Assembly: GCF_030052815.1 (NCBI RefSeq)
Contig: NC_079498.1
Coordinates: 68,620,992 to 68,684,991 of the forward strand
Direction: 5' to 3'
Source: Hevea brasiliensis
Taxonomy: Eukaryota; Streptophyta; Magnoliopsida; Malpighiales; Euphorbiaceae
Length of the DNA: 64,000 nucleotides
Shown here: in pieces, positions 11,931 to 22,114 of the stretch
Layout: every line of letters begins with the position of its first letter
Position numbering within the stretch: the first letter of the stretch is position 1
Made by a program: the position numbers and the translations under genes
The notes under the pieces: generated by a model
The model's input: the letters and a program-made list of their open reading frames with translations, nothing else
What the model was told of the DNA's origin: nothing
Database searches by the model: none

Positions 11931-12540
11931 AGGTATTGGAGATACAGCTGGGGAGCCCAGCAGACCTATGACTGGGTGAGACATCAGATCTGCACAGGAG
12001 TCCAGAGTCATCTGCACTGCATTGCATACATGGTAGGACTTAGGATATTTTGTATTTTGTACTTTTCTTGTATATTTGAAATTCAGCCCTGTATTTTGTA
12101 ATGTTATGAAAGCTCTGAAGTTTGTAAATTTTGTACATATTAAATAACATGGAGATTTTCTGTATATATTTAAATTATTATGGACTATATTATGGAACTG
12201 TTTAATGACTGTAAAAGTCTATTGACTTTACTGAGAAATAAAGAGACTGTGAAATATTTGAGATTTTGATATCATCATATTAAAATATTTTCAACAGGTT
12301 TGGAAGGACAGTTTGTCCTAAATATAGACGGCACCTTGCCAAATTTTTATTACCATTTTTAAAACACTGATTTTATTAAAGTGTGAAAATAGAACCAGTA
12401 TGCTATGAATAGCACATAAAGACTTCTTAAAATCAAATTGAGTTTAGAAAATGTGATAATCACAGACTAAGTGCTCCGGCACGCCGTGTAGCACGCCTTG
12501 CTCGGCTACACTGTAGATGGGTGAGGGGTGTTACAACTAC

Positions 12541-12952
12541 AAAAGAAAAAAATTGCTAAAACAACAGTAAGAAATGACTAAAATATTCTAAACTAAACTG
12601 AAGGTTGCATCAAATGATCAAGAGATCTGATAAGAAAAGAGTAAAACTAAGTTCTCACTCATAGGATCATACGAGGTCCTAGAAAGAGTGGATCCACTAG
12701 CACACAGATTTGCTTACCTCTAAAATTGAAATGAATTTGAATTTAACTTATGACAGAAGCTCATAAGGAATATGACACACGAGGTAAGAAATCAATGAGT
12801 AAATAGCATTGGTTAAAGTGATATGGACCATTATTCCGATTATAAAGCTATGTAGAAATATGAGAAAAACATGAGAAAACAACACGTATGACTATTTGAG
12901 GACAGATAGTGGACACAATTTCGAGGACAAAATTATTTTAAGGGGGGAGAAT
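12541..12952 (+). pseudogene. Element C: decayed pol 3' end
   Basis: Continuation of C after the A insertion. Heavily decayed integrase C-terminus: a stretch reading GSYEVLERVDPLAHRF near 12670 matches the GPYEVLERVGPLAYRL of element B, and later pieces resemble the chromodomain-like end (QHV near the end, as in QHPQLF). Many stops and frameshifts. It ends in the polypurine tract AAGGGGGGAGAAT just before the C 3' LTR at 12953. Confidence 0.75.
12940..12952 (+). other. Polypurine tract, element C
   Basis: AAGGGGGGAGAAT directly precedes TGTAACACCC at 12953. B and D have the same tract on the other strand. Confidence 0.85.
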
Positions 12953-13615
12953 TGTAACACCCCTATTTGCATAGCTAGGTATGTCTCACTATTCCGGTGA
13001 CCGGTGTCGGTCCGGATAATTAAGAGAATTAGAACCACATCTAAGATACCTAGAGAAGTCCTAAACACGAATAATTAGTAATTGCCATATAGTTAAGTAT
13101 AAATAAGAAAAATAGAACATAAGAGGTTAAATGAGCCGAGAGTCACAGCGATGGGTGACCTTCTCGGGAACGATTGCGAAGTCGATTTAAACTCAAATTT
13201 CGAACCGTAAAATGTGACGCTACGGTCCTTAGGACCATTACAAACACAGTGGAAAAGAGAAAATTACGAAAATGACTTGTTAAGCCAGTTAAATAATTAG
13301 GTCAGGGATCCAGAGAAAATATTGAATTATTTACAAACTGAGTTGAACCGGCGAGGGGCACTTTGGTCAATTAACCCCGAGAGCTGACTCCTGACCTAAC
13401 TATCAAATAAAATTGAAGAAAAGAAAATTTCAGAGTCAGGAATTAAATTAAAGAACTAATAGAAAAATAAATAAAAAAAAATGAAAAAGTAAAGGGAGAT
13501 GACATCATGCATGATGCCATAAATATAATAATTAATATATTTAATTAATTAGATATTTATGGTCTTCCATAAGATAAAAATACAAGAAAAGAAAGAAAAA
13601 AAAAAAACCAAAAAG
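12953..13615 (+). repeat. Element C 3' LTR, piece 1 of 3
   Basis: Starts TGTAACACCCCTATTTGC. By eye it aligns with the reverse complement of 16600-17260 (B LTR) but is diverged. It is cut at 13615 by element B, whose TSD AAAAG occupies 13611-13615. The rest of this LTR lies at 25777-27888 and 45310-46194. Confidence 0.9.
13149..13160 (+). promoter_or_regulatory. Conserved LTR box CGATGGGTGACC (element C)
   Basis: 196 bp after the LTR start, followed by GGGAA after five bases, as in A, D and H. Confidence 0.5.
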
Positions 13616-14278
13616 TGTCACACCTTACCCTCTGTAAGGCATAACATGATCCCGTAGAATACCTAATGAACTACCGAACTTCACCTACCGATAACTCATT
13701 AAGTACCCTACAAGGGATTTTAAAACAATTTTCTTATCTTTGACAAGTGGTGAGCATTTCAAATAAGTATTTAAAACATTTAGTTGAAATTAAAACTAAT
13801 TAATATTTTTGGCCATTTTAGTTTTCCGCAAATTTTATAAAAATTTTGACAGAATTTCCTCTGTATTTTGAGAAAACCGTTCTTCGAATACCTGTAAAAA
13901 GCACTTCTAAAAGTTTTCCTCAACAACTAATTCAATTTCAAACTCAATCTCAATCAATTTCTCAAATTCACAAGTTCAATAATTCCTTCAAAATACTGTC
14001 CATCAATATCATTTATTCATATTCCATTCAAGATAAACAATTTATATATTCATCATACTAAAATTTACATTCAGAAAGTCCAAACTAAAATTTATTACAA
14101 CTTTTATATAAACTTTGTACAAGCTGCTCAAAACCCATGTACATGTCCATACATTTATGTGCAATATATACATCAAAAGAAATATTCTGATTAGGGTATA
14201 AATTATACCCAAAAACTTTAGGTGGTAGCTTCTCACACCTCAGTGACTCGATCTGCTGCTCCTCTAGTCTCTGTATCT

Positions 14279-14318
14279 GCAACAACAATAAAAGCTATCG
14301 CTGAGTACTAGGACTCAG
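14279..14318 (-). other. Twin hairpin in the B 3' LTR (second stem weakened)
   Basis: The first stem CTGAG/CTCAG is intact. The second stem has GTTGTTGC where the other LTR copy has GCTGTCGC. Confidence 0.5.
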
Positions 14319-15269
14319 TGGTGCACAATATACTAAAATAATCTTTATGCAAAACTTAAAGCACATTCATTCAAAAATTTGGCTAAACATGAAAATTAAA
14401 TACAATCATGCATTGTGAGATTTTACATGTAAACCAAGTTCATTTCAAAGTATCAAAACACATTTCATAAAACCCACAGTTAGATCATGCCATTCGAAAC
14501 AAATAGAATCTCAATAGCCAGAGGCTAAAGAGAAATCACATCACAAGGCTAGCTAGCTCAAATATATGGATATCCATTCACATCCTCTTCTACTGGCACA
14601 CCTCAACACTTCTCCAGAGAAGGAATCAAAATTCGAAACTAATTACCTCCACTAGTCGTGCTAGTGAGGTGTTCAAATATATGGTCATGACACTGTGGTT
14701 TCAAAACTTATCTTAACAATTTGCTAAACATTGTCATTTCAAATATACACAATAATTTTCAACAATTTAGATCAAACATCATAAGAATACCATAATCCAA
14801 CATTTCATATTATTCAAAACGATATGCAAAAGATGATTATAAAAGTATATGTTGTGCACAAACCTCAAACGAGTCGTCCTTTAGCCTCGACTCGGTTCCT
14901 CGGGTTCCTTCCCGATATTCTTTTCAACTGAAACACACAATTTTACAATGTTTCAGTACTAGAACTTAAAATAAATCCAAAATAAACTTAACTTCACATT
15001 TAGCTAGCTCTAACGTGTTAAATTCGACGTTCTCGAAATTTTGTGTTTCGGGTTACTATTCACTACACTATTCAAGTCAAATTATTGACTTTCTAAGGCT
15101 TAATAGGTATGGGAACTCCAACTTCACCCACATACCACATTTTGGTCACCAAACTTGTTGGTTTTGGTCATTTGTTTAAAGCTTAGGTCATTTTGGCAAA
15201 ATTGCCAATTTTCGGTTTTGGTTTTCCGAAGTTGCACTATTCCATTGGTCGATCTACTGTTGGAATTTG

Positions 15270-15960
15270 ATAAAACTTCCTTCATATAAAATGTTCCTTA
15301 TTGTCTTAAGTGTATTCTCATTTTTGGATCACCTCAATCGGAGTTTTGTAGCTCAAGTTATGGCCAAAATAAGTTTACTGTTCACGTGGACTGTTCATAC
15401 TGCAATTTAGGTGCTGGCAGATTTTTGGTCCAACTTTGGTCAATTGTTTGATCAAGTTAAGTTCATAATTTGGTCTTACTTTCTTCATATGAAATGTTGT
15501 ACTATGTCTTAGGTTTCTATCGGTTCAAGAATCGCCTAAATCTGAGTTTTCTAGAGAGAGTTGTAGCCCTCCAAACATTGCTGCTCAATGAAAATTCTGC
15601 AGAATTTCAGTACAGTAAATTTAACTTTGCTCAATGATTTGAATGAGTTAATGGCCTAATTTGGGTTGGTGTTCTTCATGAAAGTTTTAGGTCTATATCA
15701 TATCTAATTTCTGGTAAAATTTCAGGTCAATTTGACCTACCTAGCTCGAGTTATGACCAAATGAACAGTTACTGTTCATTTGGTCAGTTAGTGCAGATGG
15801 CAGCCTGCTATCAACTCACTTTGGTCAATTGTTTCACCAAGTTTTGGTCAGTTTTTGGCAATGGTTCCTTAATGAAAATTGTGCTCTTTTATGTCTATTT
15901 TCATCTCCAATTGGTGGCATATCAATTGGACTTGTAAAATTTGAGTTTTGGTCCTTCAAA
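15270..15960 (-). repeat. Four degenerate modules, about 195 bp apart, in the B LTR
   Basis: Each module, read on the plus strand, has a TTCAT-ATGAAA-type start, a TTATGTCTTA-like word and a GTAGCTCAAGTTATGGCC-like word. Starts fall near 15281, 15484, 15675 and 15869, spacings of 203, 191 and 194. The right LTR carries the same set at about 23760-24450. Confidence 0.6.
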
Positions 15961-17260
15961 GTGGGTTTGGTCATGCTGCCAGCAGCATGACCATTGGACC
16001 TCCGAATTTAACTTAGTTTCCTATCATTCCCACACAAGTTATTTGGTCATAATTGACCATTATTTTACTTCACAATAGGTCCAACATGCCATTTATATAT
16101 TTCTCCAAATTTTGGTTCACAAACCCTAGCCTACAAACCCTAATCTTACTAACTCTTGCATTTAACCACAAGTAGTGCACTTAGTCCTAACCATTCAACT
16201 AATCAAAGCTTTTAAACTCATTTTAATGCATCAAACCATTCAATTTCATACTCCCCTTAACTAGGCTGAATTTCAGTTTGGTCCTTCTCCCTTGTTTTTG
16301 TTTCATTTCATAAATCCTAAGCTCATGTCAACCATTGCATATGCATTTAAAGAAGTAAAATAACAAGTTAACACACTAACCTTTCTTAAATCTTCAAAAC
16401 CCTAACTTTTGCTCTCCTTTTTCCTTGTAATCTCCTTCTTAGTAGTAATAACAAGCTTTAGTAGGGTATTTTAGGGGAGTTATGAGAATTGAGTGGAAGA
16501 ATTAAAGCTTGTATGCAAGCTTTAATGGTGGCTTTTCATGGAAATGAGAGGGAGAGGAGAGAGCTACGGGAAGAGAGAAAAAAGAAGAAGAAGTAAAAAA
16601 ATTGGCTTTTCAATTTTGTTTTTAGTCTTTAATTTGACTTAGTCAATTAGTTAATTAAATTAAAATTAATTATGAGGTCATAGTTACATCATCATGATGA
16701 TGTCATCAACTTTTCAACTTTTTCATTTTCTCTTCTTTTTTTTTTTTTAGTTTTTCTATTAGTTCTTTAATTTAATTCCCGATTCTGAAATTTTCTTTTC
16801 TCTGATTTTATTTGACAGTTAGGTCAGGAGTCAGCTCTCGGGGTCAATTGACCAAATTGCCCCTCGCCGGTTCATCCCGGTTTGCAAATAATTCCATATT
16901 TCTTAGGCTCACGACCTAATTATTTGGTAGCTTAACAGTTCTTTTTCGTGATTTTCTCTTTTCCACTTTGTGTTCATAAGGGTCCTAAGGACAGCGGCGT
17001 CACTTTTACGGTTCGAAATTTGAGTTTAAAGCGACTTGCGATGCGTTCAGGAGGTCACTCATCGCTGTGACTCTCGGCTCGTTTAACCTCTTATGTTCTA
17101 TTTTTCTTATTTATAGTTAACTAATTAAACATTACTAATTATTTGTGTTTATGGCTTCTCAAGTTATCTTAAGTGTGGCCCTAATCCCATTAATTGTCCG
17201 GACCGACATCGGTCACCGGAACAGTGAAATATACCAGGCTATACCAATAGGGGTGTTACA

Positions 17261-17273
17261 ATTCTCCCCCCCT
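17261..17273 (-). other. Polypurine tract, element B
   Basis: On the minus strand AAGGGGGGAGAAT abuts the LTR start at 17260. Confidence 0.85.
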
Positions 17274-17306
17274 TAAATAAATTTCGTCTCGAAATTTTAC
17301 CTGGTA

Positions 17307-18683
17307 TCAATCTCTGAATAGCTGTGGGTGTTGTCTCCTCATGTCCTCCTCTCGTTCCCAAGTAGCTTCTTGGCCCGAATGATGGTTCCACAGCACTTTT
17401 ACCAACGGTATCTGCTTATTCCGTAGGTGCTTCACCTCATAAGCCAGAATCTTTATGGGTTCTTTTTCATATGTGAGGTCTGGATTCACTTCTATTTCTT
17501 CTACTGGTAGTACATGAGATGGGTCTGATCGATACCTCCTCAACATAGACACATGGAAGACATTATGTATCTTTTCCAACTCTGGAGGTAGTGCCAACCG
17601 ATATGCCAAAGGACCCACTCTTTCCAGAACCTCATATGGCCCAATGAAACGAGGACTTAGTTTCCCCTTTCTACCGAATCTCATAATTCTCTTCCAAGGA
17701 GAAACTTTGAGGAAAACTTTCTCACCCACTGCATACTCAATATCCCTTCTTTTCAAATCAACATAGGACTTTTGACAGTCTGATGCAGCTTTAAGTCGAC
17801 CTCTGATCACCCGGATTTTCTCTTCAGTCTGTTGAACTATTTCGGGTCCAATCATTTTTCTTTCACCCACGTCATCCCAACACAACGGGGTTCTACATTT
17901 CCTGCCATACAAAGCTTCATATGGAGGCATCCCAATGCTTGATTGGTAGCTATTGTTGTAAGCAAACTCAATCAAAGGCAAGTGTGTATCCCAACTACCC
18001 TCAAACTCAATCACACAAGCCCGTAGCATGTCCTCCAAGATCTGAATTACCCTCTCAGACTGGCCATCTATCTGTGGGTGGAATGCAGTACTGAAGTTCA
18101 ATCTAGTTCCTAGGGCTCTCTGAAGACTACCCCAGAATCTAGAAGTGAACCTAGGATCTCTGTCTGACACGATGGATACTGGCACTCCATGCAGTCTCAC
18201 AATCTCATCGATGTATAACTTGGCCAATCTTTCTAAACTGTAGTCCATCCGAACTGGCAGAAAATGAGCAGATTTAGTCAGTCTGTCAACAATGACCCAA
18301 ACTGCATCATGACTCTTTTGTGTCCTCGGAAGTCCCATCACAAAATCCATCGTTATTCTCTCCCATTTCCACTCTGGTACTGGTAGTGGATGTAACAACC
18401 CAGCGGGTACTTGATGCTCTGCCTTCACTTGCTGACAAGTTAGGCATTTGGATACAAACTCTGCCACATCTCTCTTCATACCCATCCACCAGTAATGCTC
18501 CTTTAGCCCTCTATACATTTTTGTACCACCAGGGTGCATGGCAAAAGGAGATTCATGTGCTTCCTTTAAAATGATCCTCCTCAATTCAACATCATTAGGA
18601 ACACACATTCTGCCCTGGTGTAGCAATAGACCATCATCTCTGAGTGAGAATTCTGGTTTCTTGCCCTGCTGGACTTCTTCCAT
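17307..18683 (-). pseudogene. Element B integrase and chromodomain-like end
   Basis: Open for 458 codons. Zinc region HPGGTKMYRGLKEHYWW ... [12 protein letters not shown]; core residues in [22 protein letters not shown] and DGQSERVIQ; then GPYEVLERVGPLAYRL, IHNVFHVSMLRRY and the final LRNKQIPLVKVLWNHH ... ATWEREEDMRRQHPQLF with a proper stop at 17307. SERVIQ runs straight into ILEDML, so the intron-like segment of A and F is absent. The N-terminal side is joined to RNase H by a frameshift around 18640-18720. As an isolated frame it is undamaged from the zinc region to the end. Confidence 0.92.
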
Positions 18684-19407
18684 CGACCGATGCTTCGATC
18701 ATTACGGCGACCATTCTAATCTGATCAATCAACACTGGCTGTACATGCCATGCAACTGCTGCTTGCCCCTCATCATTAACCTCTAAGCTGGCATGCAATG
18801 ATCTTAACTCATGTACCAAAGACAAAGGAGTAACCTGTAGACTCGCCATAGTCTTGCGACTTAGGGCGTCAGCCACAACATTAGCTTTCCCTGGCTGATA
18901 GTCTATCAGACAATCATAGTCTTTTATCAACTCTAACCATCTCCTCTGTCTCAAATTCAACTCTTTCTGGGTGCCCAAATACTTCAAACTCTTATGATCT
19001 GTGTAGATGTAACATTTCTCCCCATACAAATAATGTCTCCAGATCTTAAGAGCAAACACTATAGCTGCAAGCTCCAAGTCATGTGTCGGATAATTCCTCT
19101 CATGTGATTTTAGCTGGCGTGATGCATAGGCAATGACATTTCGATCTTGCATCAATACACAGCCTAACCCATTGTGAGAAGCGTCACTATATACTGTATA
19201 TTCTTTACCTGGAGTAGGTAAAGTAAGGACTGGAGCTTCAGTCAAACATCTCTTCAATTCATCAAAACTCTGCTGGCATTTATCCGTCCACTGAAATTTT
19301 ACATCTTTTCTAAGCAGCTTGGTCAATGGAGATGCCAACATGGAGAATCCCTTCACAAATCTACGGTAGTATCGGCTAAACCAGAAAACTACGAATTTAC
19401 GTGACAT
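18684..19407 (-). pseudogene. Element B RT thumb and RNase H
   Basis: The frame continues to 18634, overlapping the integrase frame. RT connection residues [21 protein letters not shown] are followed by RNase H motifs [39 protein letters not shown] and [10 protein letters not shown]. The upstream end at about 19400 is scrambled: the expected [13 protein letters not shown] is present only as [14 protein letters not shown]. The frame is not continuous with the RT palm. Confidence 0.88.
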
Positions 19408-19742
19408 TTAGGTGGCCTCCAATTGGGGCGACTTCAATCTTACTTGGATCTACCTTGATGCCCTCTTACGATACTACATGCCCCAAGAAAGATATCTCCT
19501 TCACCAAAATTCACATTTCGACAATTTGGCATAAAGTCGTTTCTCCTCAAAATCTGCGATACAATCCTCGGATGTCTATCATGCTCTTACGCATTCCTCG
19601 AATAGACCAATATATCATCAATGAATACCACAACAAATCGGTGAGGTATGGTGCGAAGATAGTGTTCATCGGATCCATAAAAGCGGTAGAAGCATTAGTT
19701 AACCGAATGGCATGACCAAGAACTCATAATGGCCATAGCGGG
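19408..19742 (-). pseudogene. Element B RT palm, heavily damaged
   Basis: This stretch should encode the RT palm including the catalytic FIDD region. Comparison with 56440-56760 in element F shows matching words, such as the segment around ATATCATCAATGAATACCAC, interrupted by many short indels and block changes. Several lie where the relative has CTG or CAG (for example GCTGCTGGTGC versus GCGGTAGAAGC). No frame survives. Decay this dense between well-kept flanks, in an element with near-identical LTRs, is unusual. Confidence 0.75.
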
Positions 19743-21413
19743 TTACAAGGCGATTTTGAAATACTTTGCTCTTGAACTTTCGGTGATAATAACTGATCTC
19801 GTGTCAATTTTGGAGAACAACCGCACCCTTAACTGATCAAACAAGTCATCAATGCGGGGCAATGGATATCTATTCTTTATTGTCACCTTATTCAACTGCC
19901 GATAATCAATACACAAGCGGAGAGTGCCATCTTTCTTCTTTACAAACAACACTGGCGCTCCCCAAGGTGACACACTAGGGCGGATAAAGCCCTTGTCAAG
20001 CAATTCTTGCAACTGCACTTTCAATTCTTTCAATTCTGCAGGTGCCATTCTATATGGCGTTATGGAGATTGGGTCCACACCAGGCATAACATTAATCTCA
20101 AATTGCACTTCTCTTTCTGGAGGTAATCCTGGTAGTTCATCAGGAAATACATCCGGAAAGTCACATACCGTAGGGATGTCCCTTAGTGTTGGACTCCCCA
20201 CTTGGGTGTCTATCACATGTGCCAAGTATGCTTCACACCCCTTTCTGATCATTCTTCTGGCTAATGCAGCCGAAATGATGTTTGATGGCAATAAATGCCT
20301 CTCCCCATGTATTACCACATCATCGTACAAAGGGAGACCAAAAGTGACTGTCTTCAGTCTACAGTCAATCATGGCGTGATGCCTGGCTAACCAATCCATG
20401 CCCAAAATGATATCATACTCTCTGAAGGGCATTTCAATCAAGTCTGACAGGAAAACATGTCCTTGGATTACCAAAGGACAGTCTCTATAAATTCTGTTGA
20501 CCCGGACCTCTTGTCCTAACGGACTAGTTACTAGCACTTCAAAACCCATTTGCACACATGGAACAGCAAGTGAACTGACTATGCTAGCACTAACATATGA
20601 ATGGGTTGAACCCGGATCAAACAATACAAATACTTCTTGATCAGAGATAGAGAATGTACCAGCTACCACATCGGAAGTCTCAGCCTCTTCTCGCTGTCTC
20701 ATCGTGTAGACTCTGGCTGACGCACTTCCTTGTACAGACTGACCAACTGTGCCCTGACTGCCTGAAGCAGTGCCTCTACCTCTGCCTCTTCCTCTGCCAA
20801 ATGACTGTGAACCTCTGGGAGCAGGACTCTGAATAGATCCCTCGGCAGTAGTAGGAGCTGGACCATATCTCGGAGCACTAGTACAGTCTCTTGCTAAATG
20901 ACCCTTGCCTCCGCAGTTAAAACAGGCTCCAGTGGCCCAATAGCATTCCCCCCCATGAATCTTGCCACAAGTCTCACAGGGGCGGGCAGACTGTGAACCC
21001 CTGCTTGACTGCTGGCCAGACCTAGGGGGTCTCTGTCCGGAAAATCTGCCTCTACTAAATCTTCCACCCCGACCCCTGCTGGGTCCACTAAACTTCTTTC
21101 TCTTTCCAGAGGTAGCACCAGAACTCTGTTCAACTGATTTTTCCCCCTTGTCTTTTTCTGATTTCTCTTGTGAACCCTTCCTCACTGCCCCTTCTGATTC
21201 TATCCTTTCTAATTCCAAGGCTTGTGAGATCAATTCAGAAAAATTCTGATGTCTGAAACCCACAACTTGCATTCTCAGACTCTGTCTTAGCCCGGACTCA
21301 AACCTCTTGCATCTGTCTCTGGGGGTGGAGACTAAGCTTCCAGCATAGTGGCTTAGCCTTGAGAAATCTCTTTCATACTCTGCTACAGTTCGGTTCCCTT
21401 GTTTCAAACTCAA
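19743..21413 (-). pseudogene. Element B gag C-terminal half, protease and RT N-terminal part
   Basis: Open for 556 codons as one gag-pol frame. Gag part: [16 protein letters not shown], a charged linker, [12 protein letters not shown], then [12 protein letters not shown] and [14 protein letters not shown] (both zinc sites intact). Protease: [15 protein letters not shown] and [74 protein letters not shown]. The last ~30 residues are out of register because of the lesions below 19830. gag and protease share one frame, so the family normally makes a single polyprotein. Confidence 0.92.
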
Positions 21414-21925
21414 AAATTCTTGCAGTTTCTGATCAACATATGCATGCAGGATGTATTTGCATGCGAACTCTCGATGAAGTCATCCAGTCGACTTGGTGGT
21501 TCAGCCAAGCTGTGGGGGATGGTCTTCCACCAATCATACGCATCCCCTTGCAGTAGCGACACAGAATATTCCAACTTCAGCTCATCTTGGCAGTACAGTT
21601 TCTTAAACACTCTGTCCATTCTTTCAAGCCATTGCTCTGCCTCTAAAGGGTCCACTGTACCCTTAAATTCTGCAGCCCCATACTTTAGCAATTTATCAAA
21701 CTGTCTAGCTGGAGGCAGTGGTTGTGCCACAGGTGGTTGGGGTGGAGCTTGAGCAGGCATACCCCCAGCCATTTGTTGAAACATCGCAGCCATCTGTGCG
21801 GCTGTCTGAGGCTGCGGCATTTGTGGGGCTGGTGCTGCTGACCCACTAACATTCGGTAAAGCTGGGGCTTCCCCTTGTGCCTCAGCTTCAACAGACTGCT
21901 CAACTGAGCGATCCCCTTCTTCCAT
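21410..21925 (-). pseudogene. Element B gag N-terminal half
   Basis: Starts at the ATG at 21925 (MEEGDRSVEQSVEAEAQGE), the same start as the D gag. Contains a Pro/Gln/Ala-rich segment, then the capsid-type domain VDPLEAEQWLERMDRVFKK and SLLQGDAYDWWKTIPHSL. After [11 protein letters not shown] the frame is garbled where relatives have WNDFLREFRQKYV, and it ends. The lesion at about 21420-21500 again involves CTG-to-TCG-like changes. The next frame starts at 21413. Confidence 0.88.
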
Positions 21926-22094
21926 TTCAGGCTGAAGTTAGGGTATCTCCTGAACAAGTAACACAAGGAGATTTCCCTCCGTTAGTTCATATTCATGATG
22001 TAATGCACTGTATGTAACAAATATGGACATTGAGCAGTTGTACTTAACAAAGAAAAGACACAAATTCACAATTGAAAACATAATTCAAAAACTT

Positions 22095-22106
22095 GCTCTG
22101 ATACCA
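22095..22106 (-). other. Primer binding site, element B
   Basis: TGGTATCAGAGC on the minus strand, initiator tRNA-Met type. Eight bases (TGTTTTAG) separate it from the LTR end at 22115. Confidence 0.9.
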
Positions 22107-22114
22107 CTAAAACA

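Larger units (their letters stand above)
937..12535 (+). mobile_element. Element A: Ty3/gypsy chromovirus (Tekay/Del-like), complete but broken
   Basis: Full-length element with two LTRs of 3392 and 3391 bp, a PBS for initiator tRNA-Met, gag-pol and a polypurine tract. The 5-bp duplication ACTAC flanks it at 932-936 and 12536-12540. By eye the LTRs differ by a few percent, mostly transitions. It is inserted in the decayed internal region of element C in the same orientation. gag carries frameshifts and a stop; most of RT-RH-INT is open apart from an intron-like segment. Its LTR ends and coding resemble element F more than B. Confidence 0.95.
9145..12535 (+). repeat. Element A 3' LTR
   Basis: 3391 bp, starts TGTAATATCC, ends GTTACA, followed by the TSD ACTAC. 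It is non-coding and carries the conserved box at 9348-9359, modules at about 10650-11160 and the twin hairpin at 11892-11930. Confidence 0.95.
13616..17260 (-). repeat. Element B 3' LTR
   Basis: Minus-strand LTR running from 17260 (TGTAACACCCC) to 13616 (ending TGTGACA). Non-coding. It holds the box at 17053-17064 (one substitution), four modules at 15270-15960 and the twin hairpin at 14279-14318, whose second stem is weakened by C-to-T-like changes relative to 22781-22820. Confidence 0.95.

Noticed and set aside
13846..14061. 71-codon frame duplicated at 22346
   Set aside because: The two copies are simply the two B LTRs.
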